The translations under genes and the position numbers were made by a program. A stretch of DNA of 64,000 bases from positions 893,469-957,468 of the forward strand of contig JAACMV010000021.1 in the NCBI GenBank assembly GCA_010909725.1, written 5' to 3'. The DNA is from Picochlorum sp. 'celeri'. Lineage: Eukaryota; Chlorophyta; Trebouxiophyceae. The notes under the pieces are model-generated. The model saw nothing but the letters and a program-made list of their open reading frames with translations. It was not told the DNA's origin and ran no database searches. Shown in pieces: positions 31,170 to 40,904 of the stretch; the first letter of the stretch is position 1, and each line of letters starts with the position of its first letter.

Positions 31170-32009
31170 ATGTATTCGAAGAAGAGGTCTGAAGAGGGAA
31201 TGCCGAAGCATGCCACATCAGAAAAAAGTGTCAAATATGTAGTTGATGAAGAAGTTGAGTTTGACGAGCTTGATATATACGGGGATGATCAGCATGAAGG
31301 AAACCCTACGGGGGAGGCTGATGTGCACTCCAGCGAGGTTGATGTTGCTTCTGGGGTTGTGCTACCATATTCTGACGAGGAAGAAGATGCTCTGAGTTTG
31401 GAAGATGAGCAGGATAAAGTTGTAGCTGGCGCAGGGGTGAGTATACCCCAAAGGGAGAAGAAGGATGATGCATCCAGCAACCTGGGGTCCCTGCCAAAAT
31501 TCTCCCCGAGAGCTGAAACAGATGGGATTGCCATGTCCCTGCCCGGGACTCATTTGCTGACTCGTTTTCATTCAAGTACTCAGCAAGAAGCAGATGCTGC
31601 CTTGATGGGAACATCTGCTCCAATCAGAATTCCAAAAGTCCAGAGGAAGGCTATTTTGGAAGGCTCTCCAGGGATGGCAGCTCGAACAGGGCTGGGAGCT
31701 GATTTTGTCCCTCCACATCTTTTGGAAGACAATGCCGAAAACTTCGGTTTACTTTCACCATCGACATCAATCAAAAGGGAAAAGCTAGTTGCTCGAAATG
31801 CAATTTTGAGATCCACAGGTTTCATTGAAGTACAGTCATTTACTGCACCAACGAGCGAGATTATCGATGCTGTCAAGGAGAGTGTCATGCCAGAAACCAC
31901 GAGTCCATCTCGCACAGCATCTGAAGCACTCGAGATTAAGAACAAACAAATGTCTCCCAGAAAGCCAATGGCATCGTCCTTGACAGCAATGTTGAGCACA
32001 TCAAAGTAA
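31170..32009 (+). CDS. Hypothetical acidic, mostly disordered protein
   Basis: A 279-residue protein with no recognised family. An acidic first half (KYVVDEEVEFDELDIYGDD, YSDEEEDALSLEDEQ) is followed by a more ordered stretch with TSAPIRIPKVQRKAILEGSPG and GLGADFVPPHLLEDNAENFGLLSPS, then a Ser/Thr/Pro-rich tail. No signal peptide or membrane segment; a nuclear or cytosolic adaptor is possible. ATG at 31170; an upstream stop closes the frame 30 bp earlier unless an intron is present. Confidence 0.5.
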   Translation: MYSKKRSEEGMPKHATSEKSVKYVVDEEVEFDELDIYGDDQHEGNPTGEADVHSSEVDVASGVVLPYSDEEEDALSLEDEQDKVVAGAGVSIPQREKKDDASSNLGSLPKFSPRAETDGIAMSLPGTHLLTRFHSSTQQEADAALMGTSAPIRIPKVQRKAILEGSPGMAARTGLGADFVPPHLLEDNAENFGLLSPSTSIKREKLVARNAILRSTGFIEVQSFTAPTSEIIDAVKESVMPETTSPSRTASEALEIKNKQMSPRKPMASSLTAMLSTSK

Positions 32010-32694
32010 TAATGATATGTGGATTACATCCCACTACAATAATACAGTGTCTATGTCCTGACGGTCCAAATAATACTTCAGGCAGCACGTCAATTTTCAG
32101 AGCGACTACATTCTTGTGTATCATTATGGATGTATGAATGGAAGCAGTGTACTCCATGCCACAAATAAAAAAAATGTCGAAATAAAATTAAAAAATCAAA
32201 TGCGTTGTCAATGTTTTTTTCCAGATACGCACATGTAACTTTTACTACTATTACGTTTGCGTACTCACCATGGCGCGTTGAATACACCTCGTTATAGTAT
32301 CGCGAGGTTTTTTGACACCGCGTTGCCTTGCCGCATGCATGCACCACTCAGCAGACTGGTCGGTCTGCAGATTTTTGATGCTGTGGTGAGCACCGGGGAC
32401 AATACAAGATCGAATGGAACGATACTACATGCGATGAAACGGTGGTTCAAAGTAGGATTCTAATACTATTGTTTACATTTACGTTTCAGTAATTGTTATT
32501 TCCAGCAAGTATTCCTTTACGGTACGTGCTATACGTTTGACACCACCCCGCCGCTCCTCTCTGGGCGAGTATTGCTATTCGCGTGAACAGATGATTGCCC
32601 GTACGGGTCTTCCCCCGACATGTATTCTTCAAAAATAAACTCGTCTAGTATAATAAAAGTGTGAATCTTTGCCCGCAGGTTTCGATTGATCGCC
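32010..32694. other. Intergenic region upstream of the Cys-rich secreted protein
   Basis: 685 bp without a supportable gene. An acceptor-like cccgcag lies 15 bp before the next ATG and could end a 5'-UTR intron. Short inverted repeats (for example GCAGAC/GTCTGC around 32352) are present. Otherwise nothing seen. Confidence 0.4.
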
Positions 32695-33234
32695 ATGAAT
32701 ATCTCAACGCGCGTCCTCTCAGGACTCGCTCTGCTCCTCGTCGCCGCGTCTGCCGTGGTCGCCGTGCCTTGTCCTCACAACAGGAACATCATCACCTGCT
32801 GCGCCTCAGCCAAACCAACCTACAGCAATGGCAAAGTTATCAGATGGACATGCAACCAGTGTGACGATGGATACAAGCGCTCCAGCAATGGGCAGCAGTG
32901 CATCCAGCAGAAGAGCAACCAATGTGGCCGTGGACAAGGCAGGGATTACTATGGCAACTGTGCCCCATGTTCTGATGACAACTGCCAGACATGCTCTCAG
33001 CTCTGGACATTCTGCAATCAATGCAAAGATGGATATGTCACAAACAGCAATGGTCAGTGCGAGTCGTATGATCCTTGCGGCCGTGGAGAGGGTCTGGACT
33101 ACAATGGCAACTGCGTTGATTGCGTCGATGACAACTGCCAACAGTGCGGCTCATTGTGGACTCAATGCACCAAGTGCAATTCCGGATACAGTCTGAATGA
33201 CGACAAGGGTTGCGACCCACTGCTTTTGGGGTAG
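32695..33234 (+). CDS. Secreted Cys-rich protein with two EGF/furin-like repeats
   Basis: A 179-residue extracellular or wall protein of unknown role. Signal peptide about 1-23 (STRVLSGLALLLVAASAVVA). The rest has more than 20 Cys in CxxC-type spacing. Two tandem repeats of about 46 residues start CGRGQGRDYYGNC and CGRGEGLDYNGNC; both continue with DDNCQxC...LWTxCxxCxxGY. A diverged first repeat has NQCDDGYKRSSNGQQC. This resembles furin-like or growth-factor-receptor Cys-rich modules. Codons are strikingly C-ending (AAC, TGC, CAG, GAC), unlike the neighbours, suggesting high expression. The ATG at 32695 is the first in frame. Confidence 0.75.
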   Translation: MNISTRVLSGLALLLVAASAVVAVPCPHNRNIITCCASAKPTYSNGKVIRWTCNQCDDGYKRSSNGQQCIQQKSNQCGRGQGRDYYGNCAPCSDDNCQTCSQLWTFCNQCKDGYVTNSNGQCESYDPCGRGEGLDYNGNCVDCVDDNCQQCGSLWTQCTKCNSGYSLNDDKGCDPLLLG

Positions 33235-33996
33235 ACATGTAGTTCAATTTTTTACATCTCAATAGCCACTTAAACAAGTGACTTGTTGTTGATCGAGAGA
33301 GGCATATCATAGACCGATGCCTATATATTGCCATCTCATGGTTTTGAAGTAGGTGTAAAAATCAAAGAAACGAGAGACATGGTTTGAAACACTCGTGATG
33401 ATGGCATTTATACATGCCAAGATGATGTGATCTCGACACTATAACCCACGCCATCAACGCATATTTCCCACTTCTATATCTACAAAAAAAGTATCTCATC
33501 ACTATTCTCATCAAAATGATTCAAATACCCATCAAGTAAGGTAATCGAATCGACTAATAGCACAGAGAACAAGAGCATTGCATTGCAATCGAATGTGGTA
33601 CGCACCTGGGTTGATTGATGCATCCATATGGTATACCAATATGCTTTTTTCTGGTATCGTGTCATATTTGATTGGATCAAAGCCTGAGACATGGCTGATG
33701 GGGGGTTTGGAAACCAAAGCCCACATGCGTAACAACGACGACGGCATCACTCTTTTACACAAACGGTGTTTTCCTCTTTGAGCGTTACGCATGTCATTTT
33801 TTATGTATAATAAGGTATTGGGTGGGTCGAACGTATTGGGTGGAGGGCTTTGTGTGAGTTTCAGGGCTGGAGCGGAATGCTCGCATGTCGGGGGATGCGC
33901 GTCGCCGGGTTTGGGAGTTTGATGGGAGGTTTCTGTGCGTGTAAGGATACATAACGTAGTACTATGACATATATATGCATCTATGTAGGGTATTTG
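33235..33996. other. Intergenic region, possible 5' exon of the HARE-HTH gene
   Basis: Mostly featureless. An 11-bp direct repeat GTATTGGGTGG occurs at 33815-33825 and 33833-33843. At 33949-33996 a strong donor (gtaagg) and acceptor (tatgtag) could remove a 40- to 50-nt intron and give the next gene a different N-terminus. Confidence 0.35.
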
Positions 33997-35349
33997 ATGG
34001 CTGCTAGGGTGTGCAGTACGAAACAGGCTACCAAGGCTGTCCAGCAGCAGCGGCAGGCTGGTGTGGTTGGGGTGGCTCGGATGGGTAAGACGAGAAAGCG
34101 GCGTCAGGTGAAGGAGGAGATTGATATAGCGTATGAATATGTTGGGATGAAGAGGGCTGGTACGGTGATGATGAGTCGGAGTGGGAGGCAGGTGAAGCCA
34201 AAGGTGTATGTGGATGAGCTGGTTGGGGATGGTGCCTTTCTTGCCCAGATTGATTCCAAAACGAGGGATGTGGATGTTCATTCCAGTGCTGAAGATTGTG
34301 AATCGCCGATAGGGGAGGATACTCGAAGGCAGATTTTGGGAGATGATGATGGGAAGAAGACGAGCAGTGGTGGTCGGCGTGGGGGCAAGTCTGGGAAGGG
34401 ATCTGGGGGCGGGATATTCAAGGCTGCTGCTGTTTCAATATTACAGGAGGAAGGTAGGCTCATGTCGACTGGGGATATTGCAAAGTTAGCGTTACGGAGG
34501 GGGCTGATCAAGTGCAGTGGAAAGACACCAGAGGCGACAATGGCATCTGCATTGTACACGGATATCAAGCGTAAAGTTGGTGAATCTACATTCATTCGTC
34601 CTCGAGAGGGTTTGTTTGGTTTGAAAGAGTGGGAAGAGCGGTATATGTGTGGAGGAGAGAGGCCTTGTGTGGGTTCTTCTGGAGCCAAGAATACAAGTAG
34701 TGCTCATGATGGGAATGCGAATGTGAACCCATATGATACGATGGATAATGCTATTGATGCGTCTAGGGAACATAATGTGAGAGAGCAGCAGGATGGGGGC
34801 GCAAGCGGGGTTCATGGAGAAGATGCTCCTGCTGTGGGTTCTGCAAATGGAGGCATGGAGCGACACAATCCTCCCAGAGATGGACTGATTGATCTCTGGT
34901 CCGCAGCAGAGAAGATTGATCAAAAGAAAAAGAGGCGAAAGGTTTTAATAACTGCTGTGGATGCACCAGCGCGTGTTTCGCTGCCTGTTATGAGGAAAAA
35001 GGCCAGCATTATTGCAGATTCAGTGCCGCAAGAGCAGGAATCTGCAGGTGAAAAGGGATCAGTCGTTTTCAAGAAGGAGCCACACAGAGAGGAAGCTTGT
35101 GTACAATCACCAAGGAGAGAAACAATATGTAGTCATCAACACAAGGATGCGAGCATATGTATGGATAGTGAGATGTGTGAAACAATGCTCTTTCAGCTTC
35201 GACTGATACGGTACTGTATTGAGAACCCGAATGATTCGTCCGAGGTTTGTGCTGAAAATGCTGTGAGAAAGATGGAGGACACGATCAAGTCATATTTGAC
35301 GCAAATTACCGCACAAGAAGACTTGAACAATCGCACTGCCGAGATGTAA
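33997..35349 (+). CDS. HARE-HTH domain protein, probably chromatin-associated
   Basis: A 450-residue nuclear-type protein. The only recognisable fold is a HARE-HTH winged helix (about 128-200): FKAAAVSILQEEGRLMST, GDIAKLALRRGLIKCSGKTPEATMASALYTDIKRK and FIRPREGLFGLKEWEE, the module shared by HB1, ASXL and some plant chromatin proteins. The N-terminus is basic (KTRKRRQVKEE) with a GRQVKPKVYVDE stretch. The rest is low-complexity, and a helix at the C-terminus (ETMLFQLRLIRYCIENP) could dimerise. The frame also has an ATG at 33964, but those 11 residues look like intron sequence, so the start is uncertain. Confidence 0.7.
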   Translation: MAARVCSTKQATKAVQQQRQAGVVGVARMGKTRKRRQVKEEIDIAYEYVGMKRAGTVMMSRSGRQVKPKVYVDELVGDGAFLAQIDSKTRDVDVHSSAEDCESPIGEDTRRQILGDDDGKKTSSGGRRGGKSGKGSGGGIFKAAAVSILQEEGRLMSTGDIAKLALRRGLIKCSGKTPEATMASALYTDIKRKVGESTFIRPREGLFGLKEWEERYMCGGERPCVGSSGAKNTSSAHDGNANVNPYDTMDNAIDASREHNVREQQDGGASGVHGEDAPAVGSANGGMERHNPPRDGLIDLWSAAEKIDQKKKRRKVLITAVDAPARVSLPVMRKKASIIADSVPQEQESAGEKGSVVFKKEPHREEACVQSPRRETICSHQHKDASICMDSEMCETMLFQLRLIRYCIENPNDSSEVCAENAVRKMEDTIKSYLTQITAQEDLNNRTAEM

Positions 35350-35464
35350 AGGAATGAAGTTTGCCATGCACATTATGGTGCTGCCGATAGATAAAATCTT
35401 GCTTTTTTTTTCAACGCTATGTTTCTTTAAAATAATGATACATCCATGCCTGTAAAGTAGTGTC

Positions 35465-37921
35465 TTAAACAACCTCCATGGCTGTGACCGTTGCAGCAAC
35501 GAGTTTCTTCAAATGTCCCAACTGTACAAGTACCTTTTGCTGGTCCTGTGATTTGTGTTCAAAGTTTTGCACGGAGCCTTCAACAGTGTCAAGCAAAGAG
35601 AGCACTTTGAGCTCTAGAATTGTCTTTAATGCATCTCGCTCTTCTGCCCACGTGTTCACAGCATCTGCGTGGTCAGGCGCAGCTGCCATGTGTGTGGGCC
35701 GTTCCGCTTGATGTGCTTCTCTTCTGGGAGATTCAGCCTGCTCCTTCTCGTCAACTACGAGCCCATCTTTTTCGGCACCTTCCTCTTCATTTCCATCCAA
35801 GCTTACTTTACTGCTCAGCTCAGAAGTCACTTCGAGAGGACCATTTGCAGACTCTTCATTGTCTTCCACCTCGCCAAGCATCACAGACAATGAACACTCG
35901 TCCTGTTCATCGTCAACATTGCATTCCGAAGCACTGTTCTCTTTTGAAAACGTTATGGAAGCTAGCCGTTTACGAATCGAGATGAGTTGTGCTGTTCTCC
36001 TGTCCAAAGCGTCCTCCGTCTCTTTCAACCTCTTCTCTGTGGACTCCAATGAAGACTGCAGATCTAACACTTCTTTGTCCCTCTCACCCAACCGTTTCGT
36101 CAGAGCAACCATAACATCTCGTTGCTTCAGTAAAAGAGTCTTTAGTCTCTCAGTCGCGGCCTTGTCTTCCGCTATCAGCCTTCTTTCATTCTCCAACTCT
36201 GCCAGCCTGCGCTCATATTCCTCCCGGATTTTGTTCTGCTCTCTTGCTAAAAGATTTCTAAATGCAGGAGTATCCTGTACACTTTGTCCTCCCACCAGAA
36301 GCTGACTTTGCATGGAAGATATTCGTTTCTGAAGCGATGCCATCGCCGCTTTCTGCCGAGCAATCTCTGCGGACTGCCTCTCAAGAGCAGAGATGGCAGC
36401 AATTTTATCAGCTTGCTCCTTTCTCCGAGCCTCTTCCAGTTGTAAAACAAGCCTTTTATCGACCAAGTCTTTACCTCTAGCCTGTAACTCGGCACGTAAA
36501 CGCTTCAGCTCCCTCTCATACTTTTTCAGCAATGTTCTTTGATTTTCATCCTCATTAACCCGTGGGGCATTCTTCACACGTTTCGCCCTGTTGGCAAATT
36601 TCAATGTCGACAGAGACTCTGAAAATGCTTCCACAGCCGGAGAAATCACAGCAACAAACGTCGTTTTACAATTTCCTCCGAGAGAGTCCTCAAGAATCCT
36701 CGTCAATTTTGAATCCCTGTATGGAATGTGGGCCTTGACCTGCTTCCTCTTTGGATCCGTGAGAGCCCCAATCACATTTCCTAACGCACTCAGACTTTGA
36801 TTTATCTTTTTACTTTCTTCTAAACGAGCGCCGCGAGCTCCAGTAAGATGCACGCGCTCGCTTCCAGCCAGATCCACCAAATTCAACTTGCCCATGCACA
36901 CGCTTCGCTGCATCTGACCACCACTATCAGAGCCTTTGGACATGTAACTCTTTTCCACCACGAGTATAAAAATGGCATGGGACCTGGAAGATAACTCATT
37001 CAATCGAGTAGACCCAGTCATACGCGCCTCTGCTCCACGAGACATCAGATCATACACATCTGCTGGCGTTCGCACCACCCACTCGCTCAACCCTTCCACA
37101 AAGACCCCTCGCTTTGCATCCTCTCGAATCATCAAATTCTTGCTTTCAGGCTTCAACAAATCAGATATAACTTCATTATATATCTGTAGATACGAAGCCC
37201 TCACCAAATAGTTCACAGGGGCATCCATGGTTGCCTCCTCCCTATGAAAATCTTGAGAAATGTGCTCAAAAATGTCATCCACCGACCTGGGAATAATACC
37301 CCTACCCTCCCCGGTCAAGGTCCCCGTCATGGTGTGCGTCTTCCCTGCCCCCGTCTGACCATACGCGATAATCGAAGCATTATACCCCTGTAGCACATTC
37401 ATCACCACATCCCTCGCAGACTCACAATACACATCTTCCTGCCTTGACTCTGGAGAGTACACCTTGTCAAACCCAAACCTATAGGTATTGTATACAATCC
37501 CATTCTCCACTCCTCCAGAAGCAATCGAGTCCAAATTCTCAGACAAGGTCAAAGAATCAGTTGTCTCGCCCTTCTCTATTGAAAATGCTGGGGCATAGGA
37601 GTGATACCCTTCCAGCTCGCGTGACAATGGAGGTCGAACTCGCACAATCACCTTGACACTACCATCCCCAGGATCACTTGTAGTCTCACAACCATCGACG
37701 CAATCAGGACGTACGCCCGTTGTGGCCTCAACCACCTGTTCAGCACCGTACCCTGCAAACGTGCGCCTCACAACCTGATCCCCATCCATAGGTTCCATCT
37801 CATTTTCTATATTCTCATGGATACTATATCCGGCCATGGGAAAGCCGACAAGAGGCTGAGTTTCAATGAGAGTTGGTTGAGAAGACTCATCCTCAGTCAC
37901 CCTCGGACCTTGGCTGTCCAT
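35465..37921 (-). CDS. N-terminal motor kinesin
   Basis: Microtubule motor of 818 residues in one exon. The motor domain is about 87-455 with P-loop GQTGAGKT (188-195), switch I NELSSRSH and switch II LVDLAGSE; microtubule-binding HIPYRDSKLTRILEDSLGGNCKT is intact. The neck KRVKNAPRVNEDENQRTLL leads into about 200 residues of coiled coil, then an acidic Ser-rich tail. About 85 disordered residues precede the motor. The neck and the ATP site indicate a plus-end-directed type, but I cannot assign the subfamily. The cargo is unknown. Confidence 0.9.
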   Translation of the reverse strand: MDSQGPRVTEDESSQPTLIETQPLVGFPMAGYSIHENIENEMEPMDGDQVVRRTFAGYGAEQVVEATTGVRPDCVDGCETTSDPGDGSVKVIVRVRPPLSRELEGYHSYAPAFSIEKGETTDSLTLSENLDSIASGGVENGIVYNTYRFGFDKVYSPESRQEDVYCESARDVVMNVLQGYNASIIAYGQTGAGKTHTMTGTLTGEGRGIIPRSVDDIFEHISQDFHREEATMDAPVNYLVRASYLQIYNEVISDLLKPESKNLMIREDAKRGVFVEGLSEWVVRTPADVYDLMSRGAEARMTGSTRLNELSSRSHAIFILVVEKSYMSKGSDSGGQMQRSVCMGKLNLVDLAGSERVHLTGARGARLEESKKINQSLSALGNVIGALTDPKRKQVKAHIPYRDSKLTRILEDSLGGNCKTTFVAVISPAVEAFSESLSTLKFANRAKRVKNAPRVNEDENQRTLLKKYERELKRLRAELQARGKDLVDKRLVLQLEEARRKEQADKIAAISALERQSAEIARQKAAMASLQKRISSMQSQLLVGGQSVQDTPAFRNLLAREQNKIREEYERRLAELENERRLIAEDKAATERLKTLLLKQRDVMVALTKRLGERDKEVLDLQSSLESTEKRLKETEDALDRRTAQLISIRKRLASITFSKENSASECNVDDEQDECSLSVMLGEVEDNEESANGPLEVTSELSSKVSLDGNEEEGAEKDGLVVDEKEQAESPRREAHQAERPTHMAAAPDHADAVNTWAEERDALKTILELKVLSLLDTVEGSVQNFEHKSQDQQKVLVQLGHLKKLVAATVTAMEVV

Positions 37922-38029
37922 GGTTGGATTTTGTCCTGGCCACTCTAAATTTGCTTATTATTTGTATTGAGTAGTACGAGTAGCTGATATGGCTCAGTGG
38001 AATGAGGGATCGAGTTCCTTGATTAGTAC

Positions 38030-38045
38030 AAAAACAGCTGTTTTT
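38030..38045. repeat. 16-bp palindrome in kinesin/AAE14 divergent promoter
   Basis: Perfect palindrome AAAAACAGCTGTTTTT, nested between the outer inverted pair GGAATGAG (near 37999) and CTCATTCC (near 38049). Directly after it, 38058-38069 is AGCCTTGCATGC, identical to the first 12 bp of the palindrome at 26490. Confidence 0.75.
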
Positions 38046-38120
38046 TCTCTCATTCCTAGCCTTGCATGCTCCAATCTTTTGTACACTATATTGCCGATCC
38101 ATTTCACCACGCACAATTGA

Positions 38121-39794
38121 ATGCATCCTCGTCATGTAGCGGAATTTGTGAATGGTTGGGTTGGGTGGAGGACGTTGGCAGAAAGGGTGCCGTTGTCTGA
38201 TACAGATGGCTCTCATCCGTGTCGTCCAAGGGCACACGTTGTAAAGTATATATCAGAATGGTGGGGTCGCTTGATGGAGGGTTCTGCTGGCTACAGATTT
38301 GTCGTCTTTCTGACGCTGCCTTCAGTAGAAAGTATAGAGTGTATGCTTGGGTGTCTGGGTGGTGGGCATGTGGTGGTGCCGATCAATTGGCGATGGAGTA
38401 TACAGGAGATGGTGGATGCATTGGATGGTTTGGTGGATGGGGAGGTTGTTCAGGTTGTCGTCGATGAGCATTTTGAGACCATGGGGCTCACGTTGAGTGA
38501 TGATTGGAATGCAAGTCATGCCCTTCAGGTGGAGGTAGTGCGTGTACAGCAGCTGATGTCTCTGTGCAAAACAAATAATCGAGTGAACGATACATGTGTG
38601 AACAAATGGGTGCTCCTCAAGGCTCCTGATGATGTGGCATTTGTAATCTTCACCTCTGGTACAACATCAAGACCAAAGGGTGTCATGATTACGCATGATG
38701 CGATGATATTTCAGTGCTATAATAAACACATATGCTGTGGATACTGTGATTCGGATGTGTACTTGCATATGGCGCCCATGTTTCATGTGGGAGGACTGGT
38801 GAGTGCTTTGGCCATGGTGTCTGTTGGTGCGGCGCATGTCTGGATGCCAGGGCCTCATTTTGACGCCAGTGTTGCCTTGGAGCTGCTTCGCATGTATTCT
38901 TGTACATCATTCATTGCTGTTCCCACTATGATGAATGATTTGATGGAGGTGGCTATGAGCAAGAAGTGGTCACTGGATCATGTGGAGCGAGTGTTGATTG
39001 GAGCAGGTGGATTGAGCCAAAGGACAATGGAGCGCATGGCAACCAGTATGCCTAAGGCGGTTGTGTATACAGCGTATGGGATGACGGAAGCATGTAGTTC
39101 TATGACATATGCGGTTGCGGGTAACATGAGCGAAAAGGACCTAGGGGTGCCAGGAAGTGCTTATGTTGGGAAACCTCCCAAGGGGATTTACATGGCGGTT
39201 CTCACACCCGATGGGTGTATTAAGAGGGAGGGACGGGGGGAGCTGGTGACACGTGGCCGTCATACGTTTTTGAAATATTGTATGAGGGACCAACCCACGG
39301 CAACTGGTACCAGAGATCACCATGGCACTGCATGGTTCAAGACTGGAGACTTGGGGTGCATCAGGAGTATGCAGGACGGAACGCCGGAGATTTGGCTTCT
39401 TGGCAGGGTTAAAGATATGATTAAAACAGGAGGAGAAAATGTATCCGCAATAGAAGTGGAGCAGGTGGTATCGATGCACCCTGATGTTCGGGAATGTAGT
39501 GTTTTTGGTGTGCCAGATTCCACATGGGGTGAGGCAGTGACTGTCGCAGTCGTACTGCATACCGCTCAGGTTGAACAGCCACAAGTAATTCGTGCATCAT
39601 CACGAACCAATGCTATATATGCATCCATCAAGTCACATTGTCTTTCGAACGGAATGTCATCGTATAAAATACCAAAGCTGGTTGTTGTGTACCCACAACA
39701 ACTTCCAAGGAATGCAACTGGAAAAGTGCTCAAGCAGCAACTGCGGAAGACAATTGTGTCTCTTTTACATGAAAAACGAATATCAAAACTGTAA
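38121..39794 (+). CDS. AAE14: 2-succinylbenzoate-CoA ligase (AAE14/MenE-like) with C-terminal SKL
   Basis: Adenylate-forming ligase that activates o-succinylbenzoate in phylloquinone synthesis; 557 residues, one exon. AMP-binding signature FTSGTTSRPKGVMITH; then SDVYLHMAPMFHVGGLVSALAM and YGMTEACSSMTY, close to plant AAE14; FKTGDLG and GRVKDMIKTGGENVSAIEVEQ; and the catalytic Lys in NATGKVLKQQ. The last three residues are SKL, a canonical peroxisomal import signal, in line with the peroxisomal naphthoate steps known in plants. No plastid presequence is evident. It ends 1 bp from the convergent TPR gene. A general acyl-CoA ligase is the alternative. Confidence 0.82.
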   Translation: MHPRHVAEFVNGWVGWRTLAERVPLSDTDGSHPCRPRAHVVKYISEWWGRLMEGSAGYRFVVFLTLPSVESIECMLGCLGGGHVVVPINWRWSIQEMVDALDGLVDGEVVQVVVDEHFETMGLTLSDDWNASHALQVEVVRVQQLMSLCKTNNRVNDTCVNKWVLLKAPDDVAFVIFTSGTTSRPKGVMITHDAMIFQCYNKHICCGYCDSDVYLHMAPMFHVGGLVSALAMVSVGAAHVWMPGPHFDASVALELLRMYSCTSFIAVPTMMNDLMEVAMSKKWSLDHVERVLIGAGGLSQRTMERMATSMPKAVVYTAYGMTEACSSMTYAVAGNMSEKDLGVPGSAYVGKPPKGIYMAVLTPDGCIKREGRGELVTRGRHTFLKYCMRDQPTATGTRDHHGTAWFKTGDLGCIRSMQDGTPEIWLLGRVKDMIKTGGENVSAIEVEQVVSMHPDVRECSVFGVPDSTWGEAVTVAVVLHTAQVEQPQVIRASSRTNAIYASIKSHCLSNGMSSYKIPKLVVVYPQQLPRNATGKVLKQQLRKTIVSLLHEKRISKL

Positions 39795-39795
39795 T

Positions 39796-40830
39796 TTATG
39801 CATATCTCTCTGGACTCTTGAGGGCCAGGAAATCCTTCATATGGGAAACCATTTTTGGTGGCCACCTCCGGACCCTTGCCAACCAGTCCATGTCTTCATA
39901 CTTTGCGCAGCCGACTGTGATTGAATTACATGCAAACTCCCACTCAGACTCTGCACTGATCGCATTCCCTCGTGCCCAGTACATGGCCGCCAAAGCTGCT
40001 CGCATGTCAGCAGAGCCAGGTGCTCTCCTTGCAATGCCCTTCATCTCCTTCAATGCAGTCTCGTCATCTCCTAATTGAGCTGCCATCAACGCCGCATTGC
40101 TAAACGCGAAAATAGATCCATCGAGTCGTCGCTGCATCCCACCAGCCCTTCCGTTGGATACCCGCGAGGTTTGAAACCCTCGAGCACTTGAAAGGTACTT
40201 GTTCCGAGCATCCTTCCACCTTCCCAAAGAGGCATAACAGTTTCCCAAAGAGTTCTCTACATACGGATCGGGAGGGCTTCCACAATTCTTTGCTATCTGT
40301 ATGGATTGTTCGTATGCATCCGCCGCGTCCCCGAAACGATCAATGCCCTCCAATGCTAACGCCATTCCAGACAGCACTCGTGCTGTATTCAAAGAATCCC
40401 CCTCTCGCTCACGAAGAAGACCGAGCAGCGTATCATAATCAGACAATGCCTTGGCAAAATCCTTCCCATCCACATGAGTCGTTGCTCGCATTTCTAAATA
40501 GGCTACATTGTCCGGCGATATGTCCAACAACTGGTCCAGTGCCTGCACAGCTTGCCCAAACTCCCGCTCTCCATACGCCTGCCGTGCAACACTCTCCAAG
40601 ACCTGTATTTGATCCATCTCATCCGCATGTACAAGGCCCCCATGTGGAGTCCAGTTGAGTACGAGACCCGCAGTAGAACCTCCAAGAAACAACATGCGAC
40701 GTCGAGAGTGGACAGAGAAGGACACTTGTTCCCCGATCGCGCGCCATCTCCTCATGAATTGGATTCTATTAGGCCTACTGATTTCATTTCTATACCAATG
40801 CTGACGCTGACACACGTGTCTGCTTGCCAT
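39796..40830 (-). CDS. Thylakoid-lumen TPR protein (Tat-type signal)
   Basis: A 344-residue plastid protein. A basic N-terminal transit region (MASRHVCQRQHWYRNEISRPNR) is followed by a twin-Arg lumenal signal, SRRRMLFLGGSTAGLVLNW...HA, cleaved near residue 69 (VHA-DE). The mature part is TPR helices (QVLESVARQAYGEREFGQAVQALDQLL; DAADAYEQSIQIAKNCG; NSLGNCYASLGRWKDARNKYLSSARGF), as in the chloroplast lumen common family of plants. It would act as a protein-binding scaffold in the lumen; partner unknown. The last codons ALKSPERYA are not a known motif. The gene abuts the AAE14 stop. Confidence 0.8.
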   Translation of the reverse strand: MASRHVCQRQHWYRNEISRPNRIQFMRRWRAIGEQVSFSVHSRRRMLFLGGSTAGLVLNWTPHGGLVHADEMDQIQVLESVARQAYGEREFGQAVQALDQLLDISPDNVAYLEMRATTHVDGKDFAKALSDYDTLLGLLREREGDSLNTARVLSGMALALEGIDRFGDAADAYEQSIQIAKNCGSPPDPYVENSLGNCYASLGRWKDARNKYLSSARGFQTSRVSNGRAGGMQRRLDGSIFAFSNAALMAAQLGDDETALKEMKGIARRAPGSADMRAALAAMYWARGNAISAESEWEFACNSITVGCAKYEDMDWLARVRRWPPKMVSHMKDFLALKSPERYA

Positions 40831-40904
40831 GGCTCACGGTACGTTCGTGTACCAGTCACGCAAGACCCACGTATATATATATACCTTCACGTGGACCACA
40901 TGAT

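Noticed and set aside
33532..34281. Minus-strand ORF of 249 codons rich in His, Pro and Thr
   Set aside because: Overlaps the start of the HARE-HTH gene in antisense; composition is that of an antisense shadow.
37980..38022. tRNA-like string (ggctcagtgg...ggatcgagttcc)
   Set aside because: Resembles a D arm and T loop, but no acceptor stem, anticodon arm or proper spacing can be formed.
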